Shown piece after piece: positions 1 through 6,544 of a stretch of 7,539 nucleotides of DNA (the first letter of the stretch is position 1; every line of letters begins with the position of its first letter). Source of the stretch: UBA1568 sp964488025 (GTDB lineage Bacteria; Patescibacteriota; Minisyncoccia; Moranbacterales; UBA1568). Under the pieces are notes generated by a model. That model made no database searches. It had not been told where the DNA came from and saw only the letters and a list, made by a program, of their open reading frames with translations. Position numbers and translations under genes: made by a program. The DNA lies in assembly GCA_964488025.1 (NCBI GenBank), contig CAZATJ010000025.1:1-7539 (forward strand), given 5' to 3'.

Positions 1-865
1 CTCACGGACAATCGGTTAACAGTGAAGAATGTTTGCTCATTCAACGCACTGTTTTGTTCGATTGCTAACCCTAGTGAAATACGATTTAAGAAAATCGTTC
101 GTCGCTTACGCGACATTTCACAGGATGAACCTTACATACATTCTATAGACTATTCCGAGACAACGTCATTGCTTTCCGCTACCAGGCAATGGGTCACCAT
201 CTCGAAAAAGACATGAATTGTTAAGGCGCTTTTGCGGAAATTTCCGTCACCCTCCAACCAAAAAAGTGGTCGAGAGAAAAGTCTATTTCTGCAAAAACCA
301 CGTACCCCGGAAAAATCATCAGAAAATCCCAAAAAACTGTTTGAGAGAAACAAAAAAAGCACTTTTGGGCACTTCTTTGTTCGTGATATCTATCTTACGC
401 AATATATAAAAAGTTGTCAACCCCGCACCATTTCCAGTTATAAATACCTATTATTTCCAGCGTGAGCCGATAGGCGGCTACGCCTCTCGATATACTTTTA
501 GTAAAGGTTTTTTCCAAGAAATGGTGCGGGGTCAAGTCTTTCGATTTCCTCTTACTCATTTCCACTGGTTTCTTATATTTCTACTAAAATAGTGGCTTAT
601 TTATGAAATAAAATACCATTTTCATCCCACGCTCTCAATTCGATGAATCCACTCTCGGGCTTACGCACCGTGATTTATACGGGCAGTAAAAAGATAAAAT
701 ACTCTATAAGTCAAGAGGTAAGCTACCTATCTATACCCCAACCCTAGACAGTCTGTTCGTTTCTCCGTATACTTTCTTCGTGAATGCTTCGGCTGTTTAT
801 AAATAATAAATGTTCGAAAAATCCCTATGAATATTAACAAACCCCTTCGCTAAATACACTTGGAT
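1..865. other. Gene-poor AT-rich region upstream of the metallohydrolase
   Basis: I see no convincing gene in this stretch. One plus-strand frame is open from the left edge to a TGA at 214-216 (71 codons) and could be the 3' end of a gene lying outside the window, but its protein resembles nothing I recognise and no terminator follows it. The other short frames between 150 and 465 overlap each other on both strands, are rich in Lys/Ser and look like chance. Positions 540-860 have no frame of useful length. The recognisable structure is the palindromic element at 417-535. A TATAAA at 798-803 could be a -10 box for the downstream gene, but the hexamer 17 bases upstream (TCTTCG) is a poor -35. 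I found no tRNA cloverleaf by eye. Confidence 0.6.
417..535. repeat. Palindromic (MITE/REP-like) element with 14-bp terminal inverted repeats
   Basis: CCCCGCACCATTTC at 421-434 is the exact reverse complement of GAAATGGTGCGGGG at 518-531, so 14 of 14 bases pair across an 83-base interior. TCAA lies directly outside both arms (417-420 and 532-535), as a 4-bp target duplication would. The interior has two mutually exclusive short hairpins: AGCCG/CGGCT (465-469 with 475-479) and AGGCG/CGCCT (472-476 with 481-485). There is no coding capacity. This architecture fits a non-autonomous mobile element or a REP/RAYT-type palindromic element. A structured RNA is the alternative. The inverted repeat is certain; the element class is inference. 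Confidence 0.65.
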
Positions 866-1669
866 ATGCCAAAAATTACTATTCTTGGAATAGGTTCAGC
901 TGATACCATCCAATATTACAACGCATCATTTTTTCTTGAAGACAATGAAAAAACTGGGATGCTGGTAGATACGGGTGGGGGTAATGGTATACTTTCCCAA
1001 TTACATAAAGCCAACATCCCTCTAGAAAAGATTGATCGGGTTTTTCTCACTCATCATCACATGGATCACAGTCTTGGTGTTCTGTGGATTCTCCGATTTC
1101 TGGGATCAAAAATTAATAAAGATCCTTCGCTTTCTTTGACTATTTACTGTACCTCAAGAACAAAACAGATTATCGAGTCGCTTTTTGTACTCTTAAAAAA
1201 GAAGGTGACCGACTTGATAGGCAGTAGAATTATTCTACATGGGTTAAAAGATGGCGAAAAAATCAGCTTTGAATTTGGTACAATGACCTGTTTTAATATC
1301 TCTAGCCAAAAGGACTCACAATTTGGTTTCCGTTATGACTTCAACAACGGGAAATCACTGGTTATGTTAGGTGATGAATCTTATCGTGATCATCTGAAAC
1401 AATATTGTGCCAATGCAACCGTTTTGATCCATGACGCATATTGTCTCGAAGAACACCGAGACAGGTTCCATCCAGAAGGTATGTCCCACTCAACTGTAAA
1501 AGAGGCTGCCGAGAATGCTCAATTGCTAGGGGCTAAAAAGCTTATCCTTCTGCACTCGGAAGAAAAAGCTACATTAGGCAAAAGAAAAGAGCTCTACAGT
1601 CATGAAGGAGGGCAGTATTTTTCTGGTGATATTATCGCTCCAGATGATCTTGATGTTTTAGAGATATAA
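866..1669 (+). CDS. Metallo-beta-lactamase-fold hydrolase, RNase Z-like
   Basis: Protein of 267 residues when started at the ATG at 866; an in-frame TTG at 860 would add two residues, and neither has a clear Shine-Dalgarno. The metal-binding signature H63-x-H65-x-D67-H68 follows LTH. Further matches to the RNase Z/ElaC layout are G169-D170 (bridging Asp), LIHDA at 187-191, SHST at 207-210 and LLH at 228-230. The His expected about six residues before the GF/GY pair (G154-F155) appears to be Gln148. Length is below the roughly 300 residues of RNase Z, and I see no long exosite arm. It is probably a cytoplasmic metal-dependent hydrolase; phosphodiester or other ester substrates are possible, and true tRNA 3'-end processing is uncertain. 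The gene is more AT-rich than the minus-strand genes and stands alone. Confidence 0.9.
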   Translation: MPKITILGIGSADTIQYYNASFFLEDNEKTGMLVDTGGGNGILSQLHKANIPLEKIDRVFLTHHHMDHSLGVLWILRFLGSKINKDPSLSLTIYCTSRTKQIIESLFVLLKKKVTDLIGSRIILHGLKDGEKISFEFGTMTCFNISSQKDSQFGFRYDFNNGKSLVMLGDESYRDHLKQYCANATVLIHDAYCLEEHRDRFHPEGMSHSTVKEAAENAQLLGAKKLILLHSEEKATLGKRKELYSHEGGQYFSGDIIAPDDLDVLEI

Positions 1670-1699
1670 AAAAGCGCTACAGAACTAATCCTGTAGCGC
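1668..1699 (-). terminator. Intrinsic terminator of the hydrolase/small-protein unit
   Basis: GCGCTACAG at 1674-1682 pairs perfectly (9 bp) with CTGTAGCGC at 1691-1699 around an 8-base loop. Read on the minus strand it is followed by six T (A-run at 1668-1673 on the plus strand). It begins right after the TGA of the minus-strand gene. The T-tract overlaps the TAA of the convergent metallohydrolase gene. On the plus strand no T-run follows, so it should act mainly on minus-strand transcripts. Confidence 0.85.
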
Positions 1700-1700
1700 G

Positions 1701-1970
1701 TCAGATCCCGAGAATCTCGGGAAGACTCTCCTGCAAGTATACGTTGTTTGTTTTGACCCACTTTCTGCGCGTTTCCAGTTTCTTCGGGACGCCTGGATCA
1801 AGATAGAACTCGTCCATTCTCTCGATGAGCTCTTGAGCTGATTCAAATTGATGTACCAACCCAGAATCAGAGTAAAGCCACTGGTAAGGTTCCGGTATCT
1901 TGTTATTGATTCCGCATAGCGTATTAGATCCGACTGTAGCCTCTAGAGGGCTGTGGTCATCGTCGGGCAT
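1701..1970 (-). CDS. Small protein of unknown function (possible glycosyltransferase C-terminal remnant)
   Basis: Protein of 89 residues starting at an ATG preceded by AAAGGA with a 7-base spacer, a good Shine-Dalgarno. It lies 26 bases downstream of the S9-like hydrolase on the same strand and ends at a strong terminator, so the two genes are probably co-transcribed. I do not firmly recognise the family. Residues about 35-72 (SGLVHQF, then SAQELIERMDEFYLDPG, then a basic helix) resemble the last helices of GT-B/CgeB-like glycosyltransferases, where a predicted helix ends in a 'DP' turn. If so, the catalytic part is missing and this would be a remnant. There is no signal peptide or membrane segment. 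The start is acidic (PDDDH). The good RBS and terminator argue that it is a real gene. Confidence 0.55.
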   Translation of the reverse strand: MPDDDHSPLEATVGSNTLCGINNKIPEPYQWLYSDSGLVHQFESAQELIERMDEFYLDPGVPKKLETRRKWVKTNNVYLQESLPEILGI

Positions 1971-1977
1971 TTCTCCG

Positions 1978-1983
1978 TCCTTT
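1978..1983 (-). promoter_or_regulatory. Ribosome binding site of the 89-residue gene
   Basis: AAAGGA on the minus strand, 7 bases before the ATG at 1970. It supports this start over extending the frame upstream into the end of the hydrolase gene. Confidence 0.6.
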
Positions 1984-1996
1984 GAGAAAAACCTTT

Positions 1997-2902
1997 TTAA
2001 TCACCGTGCTTTTCCATATCTGGCACAGCTTCTCGATTTCTCACAAATCGCTCCAGCCAAGAAACTCCAAATACCCGAGATTCCTGCCAGTGCTCGGAGA
2101 GCATGTGGTTCGCACCTTCGAACATGACCAAGCGGTGAGGAACAGCCAAATCAAGAAGTTTCTCGGAAAAACGAAGCGCAGAACGCGGGTCGATTCTCCA
2201 GTCTGATGTCCCGTGCATGAGAAGGATAGGAACGTCTTTCGGCAACTTCTCCGGCCAACACATCACTGATCGTTTCTCTCTTTCTTCTTTCGATCCGCCA
2301 AATGTTTTTTCATAATGCTCTGTCATTTCCGGCCGAAAGCTATCATCGAGAAAATTAGTAGCGGGAGAGATTGCTACTACCGCCTTCACCCAGTCGGTTT
2401 CAGCCAATAATCGGAACGTGGCTACGGCACCGCGGCTGGCACAGTAGACACCAATTCGATTTTCATCTGAAGCTTCATCGGCATCAATAAATTCCTTCAA
2501 TGCCAAGGTAGAGTAAAAATCCTCCCCTCCCATCTCATCTTTTACTCCGTCCTCCGCAAAACCCATACACTGAGAGCCGATAACTATATACCCCGCTTTG
2601 ATGACCGAAGTAGCAAAGCCAGAGAAGATGTGTTTCGCATCGATACAACCAAAAAGACCTGTCCCACCACGATTGAGGATAACAACAGGATTCTTTTCTT
2701 CCGGCAGACTTTTGAGTCGTGCATAAAACCCATTGTATTTTTTCCCCCTGACAACATATTCAAAATCAAAGGCGATTATATCCTTGGAATTCTGGCGAGC
2801 TCGGTCATGATTTTTCTGTGGAATAGCCGCCAAAGTTGTTGCGTCCAAAAGGATCTCCTTTACAGAAAGAGTTTTATCAAAAAATGATGGCTTCATACTC
2901 AT
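1997..2902 (-). CDS. S9-like (prolyl oligopeptidase/dienelactone hydrolase type) alpha/beta hydrolase
   Basis: Protein of 301 residues. The central segment ILNRGGTG (75-82) matches the oxyanion-hole strand and loop of S9-type peptidases and esterases. It is followed by GSQ-x8-KDEMGGED (109-128), a segment also typical of that group. The nucleophile elbow is C154-A-S156-R-G158, with Cys in place of the usual first Gly. Asp234 in HGTSD and His266 in ANHML complete a Ser-Asp-His triad in the usual order. There is no signal peptide, so it is probably cytoplasmic. It is likely a serine hydrolase acting on peptides or esters; the substrate cannot be told from sequence. An internal ATG at 2896 (residue 3) is an equally possible start, since neither has a clear Shine-Dalgarno. 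The small gene at 1701-1970 follows in the same unit. Confidence 0.9.
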   Translation of the reverse strand: MSMKPSFFDKTLSVKEILLDATTLAAIPQKNHDRARQNSKDIIAFDFEYVVRGKKYNGFYARLKSLPEEKNPVVILNRGGTGLFGCIDAKHIFSGFATSVIKAGYIVIGSQCMGFAEDGVKDEMGGEDFYSTLALKEFIDADEASDENRIGVYCASRGAVATFRLLAETDWVKAVVAISPATNFLDDSFRPEMTEHYEKTFGGSKEEREKRSVMCWPEKLPKDVPILLMHGTSDWRIDPRSALRFSEKLLDLAVPHRLVMFEGANHMLSEHWQESRVFGVSWLERFVRNREAVPDMEKHGD

Positions 2903-2923
2903 ATTAAATGGTATCGACTCTAT

Positions 2924-2952
2924 TTTATAATTCTCTGCGGAATAATTAATTT
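2924..2952 (-). promoter_or_regulatory. Weak candidate promoter of the hydrolase gene
   Basis: TATAAA (minus strand, 2929-2924) lies 21 bases before the ATG in a gap downstream of the previous terminator, where a promoter is needed. The -35 position 17 bases upstream (AAATTA) matches the consensus poorly, so the assignment rests mostly on the -10 box and location. Confidence 0.3.
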
Positions 2953-2971
2953 AATATATGGTAGTTGAGGT

Positions 2972-3002
2972 AAAAAAATGGTCGGCAGTGAAACTACCGA
3001 CC
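2972..3002 (-). terminator. Intrinsic terminator of the GRDP-like gene
   Basis: GGTCGG (2980-2985) pairs with CCGACC (2997-3002). After one C/A mismatch the stem continues as AGT/ACT around a GAA loop. Read on the minus strand it is followed by CA and seven T (A-run 2972-2978). It lies about 24 bases after the TAG at 3026-3028. Confidence 0.85.
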
Positions 3003-3025
3003 GTGGTTGAAGCTTCAAATGAAGC

Positions 3026-3643
3026 CTAGTGCGAATTCGCACTTGCCGAAAAAAACGCCGTGAGGTTGTCGAGGGGTTCATCGAACACCACGGCATACAT
3101 GTCACGCGTTTCATTGCCGGCCGCTTCGAGATGTGCGAAATCGGCATCGTCACGCATACCGAAGAACGGAAAATGGTGAAGCATGAAACCGAACGTCGCC
3201 TGGCAATCCTGGGCATACTTGCGCGTATCCAGGATATGGGTATGCCAGAACCGATCAATCACCTTGTGCGGCACAATGTTCCGGCCCTGATTGGAAATCA
3301 CCAGAATCAGGAAACGCTTGTACCACTTCTCGGCCTCATCGGCTTGAGCCCGGGTCATGCCTTCTCCGGAGTCTGGGTTCATCAACTTGTACTTCACGCT
3401 GTCGACATCCAGGGCACGAACCAGCGGAATGATGGCATCGATCTGCTGCTGATCGAGGATGACGTTGCCATCACCCAAAATCGAATCACAGTTACATGTA
3501 CCCTGGCAACTGCTCAAGTACGCTGCATTTACCGCCCGCGCCTTGAATTTGGCACTGGCCGAATCGCCGATACCGGGGCGCGTAAACATTGCATGAGGAT
3601 TCGCGCCGAGGGGGCTTGCTTTGGAAGGAACAATGGTGTTCAT
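3026..3643 (-). CDS. GRDP-like (DUF1399-type) protein with WHxH motif
   Basis: Protein of 205 residues. I chose the ATG at 3643 because AGGAG lies 8 bases upstream; a longer frame from 3694 would begin at the predicted transcription start. The core DRFWHTHILDT (130-140) followed by KYAQDC (142-147) and HHFPFFG (156-162) matches the short bacterial members of the glycine-rich-domain-protein-like family, in which a WHxH...L..Y..DC...G pattern is conserved. The molecular function of the family is unknown. His134, His136, Cys147 and His156/157 could form a metal site (inference). The N-terminal 45 residues look flexible and are followed by C46-x3-C50-x-C52. There is no signal peptide or membrane segment. 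It is a single-gene unit with its own promoter and terminator. Confidence 0.8.
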   Translation of the reverse strand: MNTIVPSKASPLGANPHAMFTRPGIGDSASAKFKARAVNAAYLSSCQGTCNCDSILGDGNVILDQQQIDAIIPLVRALDVDSVKYKLMNPDSGEGMTRAQADEAEKWYKRFLILVISNQGRNIVPHKVIDRFWHTHILDTRKYAQDCQATFGFMLHHFPFFGMRDDADFAHLEAAGNETRDMYAVVFDEPLDNLTAFFSASANSH

Positions 3644-3651
3644 TGGATACT

Positions 3652-3656
3652 CTCCT
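3652..3656 (-). promoter_or_regulatory. Ribosome binding site of the GRDP-like gene
   Basis: AGGAG on the minus strand, 8 bases before the ATG at 3643. It is the best Shine-Dalgarno in the window and decides the start of this gene. Confidence 0.75.
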
Positions 3657-3698
3657 AGTGAGGGTTGGGCTAACACGCAGGCAATATGCTGCATAGTT

Positions 3699-3727
3699 TG
3701 TATAACAGATATTGGTCATTTTGTAAA
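3699..3727 (-). promoter_or_regulatory. Extended -10 sigma70-type promoter of the GRDP-like gene
   Basis: On the minus strand the -35 box is TTTACA (3727-3722, five of six consensus bases). A 17-base spacer follows, then TATACA (3704-3699) preceded by TGT, an extended -10. Transcription would start near 3692, giving a 5' leader of about 50 bases that includes the AGGAG site. It lies just downstream of the ligase terminator. Confidence 0.65.
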
Positions 3728-3732
3728 GAAAG

Positions 3733-3762
3733 AAAAAAACCCTGTTTGACAGGGTCTTTTTT
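3733..3762 (-). terminator. Intrinsic terminator of the ligase gene (possibly bidirectional)
   Basis: ACCCTGT (3739-3745) pairs with ACAGGGT (3749-3755) around a TTG loop. On the minus strand the stem is followed by a run of T (A-run 3733-3738). On the plus strand it is followed by C and six T (3757-3762), so it could stop transcription both ways. It lies about 20 bases after the TAG at 3778-3780. Confidence 0.9.
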
Positions 3763-3777
3763 GGCTTGATTTCAAGA

Positions 3778-6336
3778 CTATGGAGTGGGTCCGGTCAGCG
3801 GCGAGGCGTTCGGTTCGGCCGGCGCGACAGGAACTTCTGGCCCTGTAGGAGGAGCCACCTGCGTGGCGGCCGCCTCTACGGCAGCGGAGCTCTTCAGGTT
3901 TCCAACGCCACTTTTGACATTGCTAATCAATTGTTCCACCTGTTCACGGGTCTGCTTCACGTTCCCCTCGGCATCAGCCGGCAGCAGATCCATAATTCTT
4001 TGGTATTCATCGACAGCCATCTGTTTCTTTTCCTGTTTCTCATAAAGAAGGCCGAGGCTCAAGCGGACATCGATTAACTTCTCGTTAGTCTTCAAGATAT
4101 CCTTGAAAATATCCTCTGCTCTTTCCTCGTCACCATCCTTACCGCGGAGCTGATAGAGTACGCCTAAGTTATAACGATAGTTCAGATTTTTCTGATCGGC
4201 ACTGACCGCCTGAGTGGCGCTGTCAATGGCACGATCGGTTTCCTTGAGACGTGCCAAAACGATAGCCAGGTTGTAGTGAGCAACGGCGAGATTGTTCTTC
4301 TCATCGATAGCCTTCTGATACAGATCACGTGCTGCGCCGTAGAGTGCTGTACGCTCGGCACCCTCAGGCTTCCCATCACCGGTCGCCCGCTTCACTTGTC
4401 CAAGCTTGAGATAAAAGAGCGGGTTATGAGGTTCCAGTTCGCTGGCCCGAGTATAGATTTCCTCAGCCTTCGGCAAAGCGTCGCTCGCGTACACGGCTCC
4501 ATTTTCATAGATAAGAGCCAGTGATTCCGCGGCCATCACATCGTTCGGCATGAGACGACGACCTTGTTCGCCGGCCACTACGGCCTGACGGACATAGGTC
4601 GCCACCATATTGACATCACGCTCCTCCTCACCCTTTGCTGCTTCAACATTGGCCAGCGCGATATATTCCTGTCCAAGACGAGTGAAATAACGCCCCTCCT
4701 CTGGATAACGCTGCACTGCTTGTACCAACATCGCCGCGGCATCACGGTTTGGCGCGGCGGCCGCCATACGGACGGCACTTCCGGCAGACAAGTCAGCTAT
4801 GAATACCTTGCCCATAAAAACGAAGATGAAGGCCACGCCGGCAGACACTACCATAAAGATGAAGGCCAGAGCCAAGGCAAACTTCGGTGCCGCCTTGAAA
4901 GAAAGATTGAGATATTTCTCTTCCGATCCGCTCTCCAAAAGGAGAATTCCGAAACCGAGCGCCGAAAGAAGCACAAAGAGAATCAGGAGCGGTCCATTGA
5001 CCGAGGAGATAGAGGCGGCCACAAAGAACATGACGATAGCCGACCAAAATCCCAGCGAATAGATTTTGTTGCGCTGCTTCTCATACGTGAGCAAATAGAG
5101 GCCGATGGAGAGGAATGAAAAGCCAAGCACCAGAAACAAGATGGTACCGACCACCCCGATGGTCGAAAGCGCCTCAAAGAACAAGCCCGTCCCCTGGTAA
5201 AAGCGGAGCGTGTACAGAGTGTTGAGATTATATTCCAGCGGACGAAACAGGGAAAAGGCATAGCCATAATTGGCCGGACCGACCCCGAGAGCGAAATGCT
5301 CCGTGAGTGTTTCTTTGGCTATCTGCCAAGACAAAGAGACATTCGGAGCGACCTCGACAGGCAGCGTCGCCCGTACCAGACCATTATTGCCAATCATGAG
5401 AAAACCAAGCACGATAGCGAACGTCAGCATCGGCACCCACGTCCACTGCTCCGCTGGACGAACAATCTGCGCCAGAATATAGATCATGAAGAAGGACAGG
5501 CCGGAGAGCACCACAATCCATGGAACGAAAGCATAGAGTGCCAAGAGGAGAAACAGTGCCAAAGCGAGGCCAAGGAACAAAAAGCTCGTGGCTACGGTGC
5601 GCCATTTTGTTTTCGGAGCATCTTCCTTCCATAAAGCGAAGATAGCCGTGAGAAAGAGAGGCACCAGAAGACCGAGATACGTTGCGAGCGTCGATACTGT
5701 TCCGATCAGGCTGATAGGAGCGTATTTTTCAAGAATGCTCGGCAGAAAGTGGATATTCATGAGAGCCAGAAAGCTCCAGACCACCAAAAAGAAGCTGGAG
5801 AGAAGGAATGCTCCGAAAATCATGCGGAAACGGCGAAGCGTAAAGTGGCTCAGGATGAGATAATACGAAAGCACGAAAGCGGTCACGGAAATCGCTCCGC
5901 GTGACGGATCACCGAAAAATCCCCAAAAACTGTGCCAGCGATCGACAGAAAAAAATACTCCTACCACGTAAAACAACCAAAAAAGAAGAATAGGAATATC
6001 AAGAGGCGTACGACGAATCCGCATCTCGCCCGTGGTCACGCCTTTCGACACCCAGGCTACCAACGCCACCAGAAGCCACGCATAAAAATACATCTGCTTC
6101 TCGAAAGCGATGCCCTGAAAGGTCAGCCCCGTGAAAAAAAGAGGGAGGCCGAAAAAAAGAGCGACAAGAGCCACCGTAATTACTCCTTCAAAAATACGCG
6201 CTCTCTTGGGAGCGTTACCGGGCGAGGCAACGCGCGCGGCTCCTTCACCGCCTACGGGACGTGCTACGGGAACACCCGTGGGAACAATATGCGGAACCCC
6301 TCCAAAACGGGTAAACGAAGGTTTTTCAGATTGCAT
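3778..6336 (-). CDS. O-antigen ligase/polymerase-like membrane protein with C-terminal TPR domain
   Basis: Protein of 852 residues. A proline/glycine-rich N-terminus (1-48) precedes about 12-13 hydrophobic membrane segments between roughly 50 and 508. A large loop at about 317-388 carries H347 and G351-V-G353-P354-A-N356, the GxGPxN signature of Wzy/WaaL-family enzymes, which transfer or polymerise lipid-linked glycans on the outer face of the membrane. RWHSFWG at 133-139 follows membrane segment 3. From about 547 to 788 come helical repeats typical of TPR, clearest at 684-717, 718-753 and 755-788, likely extracytoplasmic. The last 35 residues are Pro/Ala-rich. This ligase-TPR arrangement is frequent in Patescibacteria, where the glycan acceptor (S-layer, pilin or surface polymer) is unknown. 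No strong Shine-Dalgarno precedes the ATG; a good promoter does. Confidence 0.92.
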   Translation of the reverse strand: MQSEKPSFTRFGGVPHIVPTGVPVARPVGGEGAARVASPGNAPKRARIFEGVITVALVALFFGLPLFFTGLTFQGIAFEKQMYFYAWLLVALVAWVSKGVTTGEMRIRRTPLDIPILLFWLFYVVGVFFSVDRWHSFWGFFGDPSRGAISVTAFVLSYYLILSHFTLRRFRMIFGAFLLSSFFLVVWSFLALMNIHFLPSILEKYAPISLIGTVSTLATYLGLLVPLFLTAIFALWKEDAPKTKWRTVATSFLFLGLALALFLLLALYAFVPWIVVLSGLSFFMIYILAQIVRPAEQWTWVPMLTFAIVLGFLMIGNNGLVRATLPVEVAPNVSLSWQIAKETLTEHFALGVGPANYGYAFSLFRPLEYNLNTLYTLRFYQGTGLFFEALSTIGVVGTILFLVLGFSFLSIGLYLLTYEKQRNKIYSLGFWSAIVMFFVAASISSVNGPLLILFVLLSALGFGILLLESGSEEKYLNLSFKAAPKFALALAFIFMVVSAGVAFIFVFMGKVFIADLSAGSAVRMAAAAPNRDAAAMLVQAVQRYPEEGRYFTRLGQEYIALANVEAAKGEEERDVNMVATYVRQAVVAGEQGRRLMPNDVMAAESLALIYENGAVYASDALPKAEEIYTRASELEPHNPLFYLKLGQVKRATGDGKPEGAERTALYGAARDLYQKAIDEKNNLAVAHYNLAIVLARLKETDRAIDSATQAVSADQKNLNYRYNLGVLYQLRGKDGDEERAEDIFKDILKTNEKLIDVRLSLGLLYEKQEKKQMAVDEYQRIMDLLPADAEGNVKQTREQVEQLISNVKSGVGNLKSSAAVEAAATQVAPPTGPEVPVAPAEPNASPLTGPTP

Positions 6337-6387
6337 AGGAATCTTTTTAATTAAAACCGCTCTTCAGAAAATGATGCTGACTCAATC

Positions 6388-6416
6388 ATTATAGAGAGAA
6401 ATCCAGAGATAGGCAA
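6388..6416 (-). promoter_or_regulatory. Sigma70-type promoter of the ligase gene
   Basis: On the minus strand a perfect -10 TATAAT (6393-6388) is separated by exactly 17 bases from TTGCCT (6416-6411), which matches four of six -35 bases. The start point would be near 6381, leaving a 5' leader of about 45 bases. It lies in the gap between the FG-GAP and ligase genes, so the ligase is transcribed on its own. Confidence 0.75.
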
Positions 6417-6500
6417 TGGCGAAACTGTCAACAGAAGCATTTTCTTCAAATTTTTCTACTCCAAAAGCGCCACTTCCTCCAAAAATCCCCGTCTTTCAGG

Positions 6501-6526
6501 AAAAACTGCCCCAGTGGCCGAAGGGC
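6501..6526 (-). terminator. Weak candidate terminator of the FG-GAP gene
   Basis: On the minus strand ACTG-GGG-CAGT (6515-6505) runs straight into five T. An alternative, slightly larger stem pairs GCCC (6526-6523) with GGGC (6511-6508). It lies about 19 bases after the TAA at 6545-6547. The stem is short, so efficiency is doubtful. Confidence 0.35.
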
Positions 6527-6544
6527 GATGGCGGTGAATACCTG

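Noticed and set aside
22..465. Several short frames on both strands (for example 22-216, 150-362, 232-465)
   Set aside because: They overlap one another, have no ribosome binding site or recognisable family, and their composition looks like translated AT-rich non-coding DNA. The frame open from the left edge to 216 remains only a weak possibility.
3029..3658. 209-codon plus-strand open frame opposite the GRDP-like gene
   Set aside because: It mirrors the real gene, has no family resemblance, and the minus strand has a motif-bearing protein, a ribosome binding site, a promoter and a terminator.
3644..3694. Longer N-terminus for the GRDP-like protein, starting at 3694
   Set aside because: The predicted transcription start is near 3692 and AGGAG lies 8 bases before the ATG at 3643, so the shorter start is better.
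4564..5118. 184-codon plus-strand open frame inside the ligase gene
   Set aside because: Low-quality composition (many Arg, His and Lys), antisense to a well-supported membrane protein; a shadow frame.
6426..6431. Consensus -35 TTGACA upstream of the ligase gene
   Set aside because: It is 32 bases from the TATAAT box, too far to work with it; TTGCCT at the 17-base spacing is used instead.
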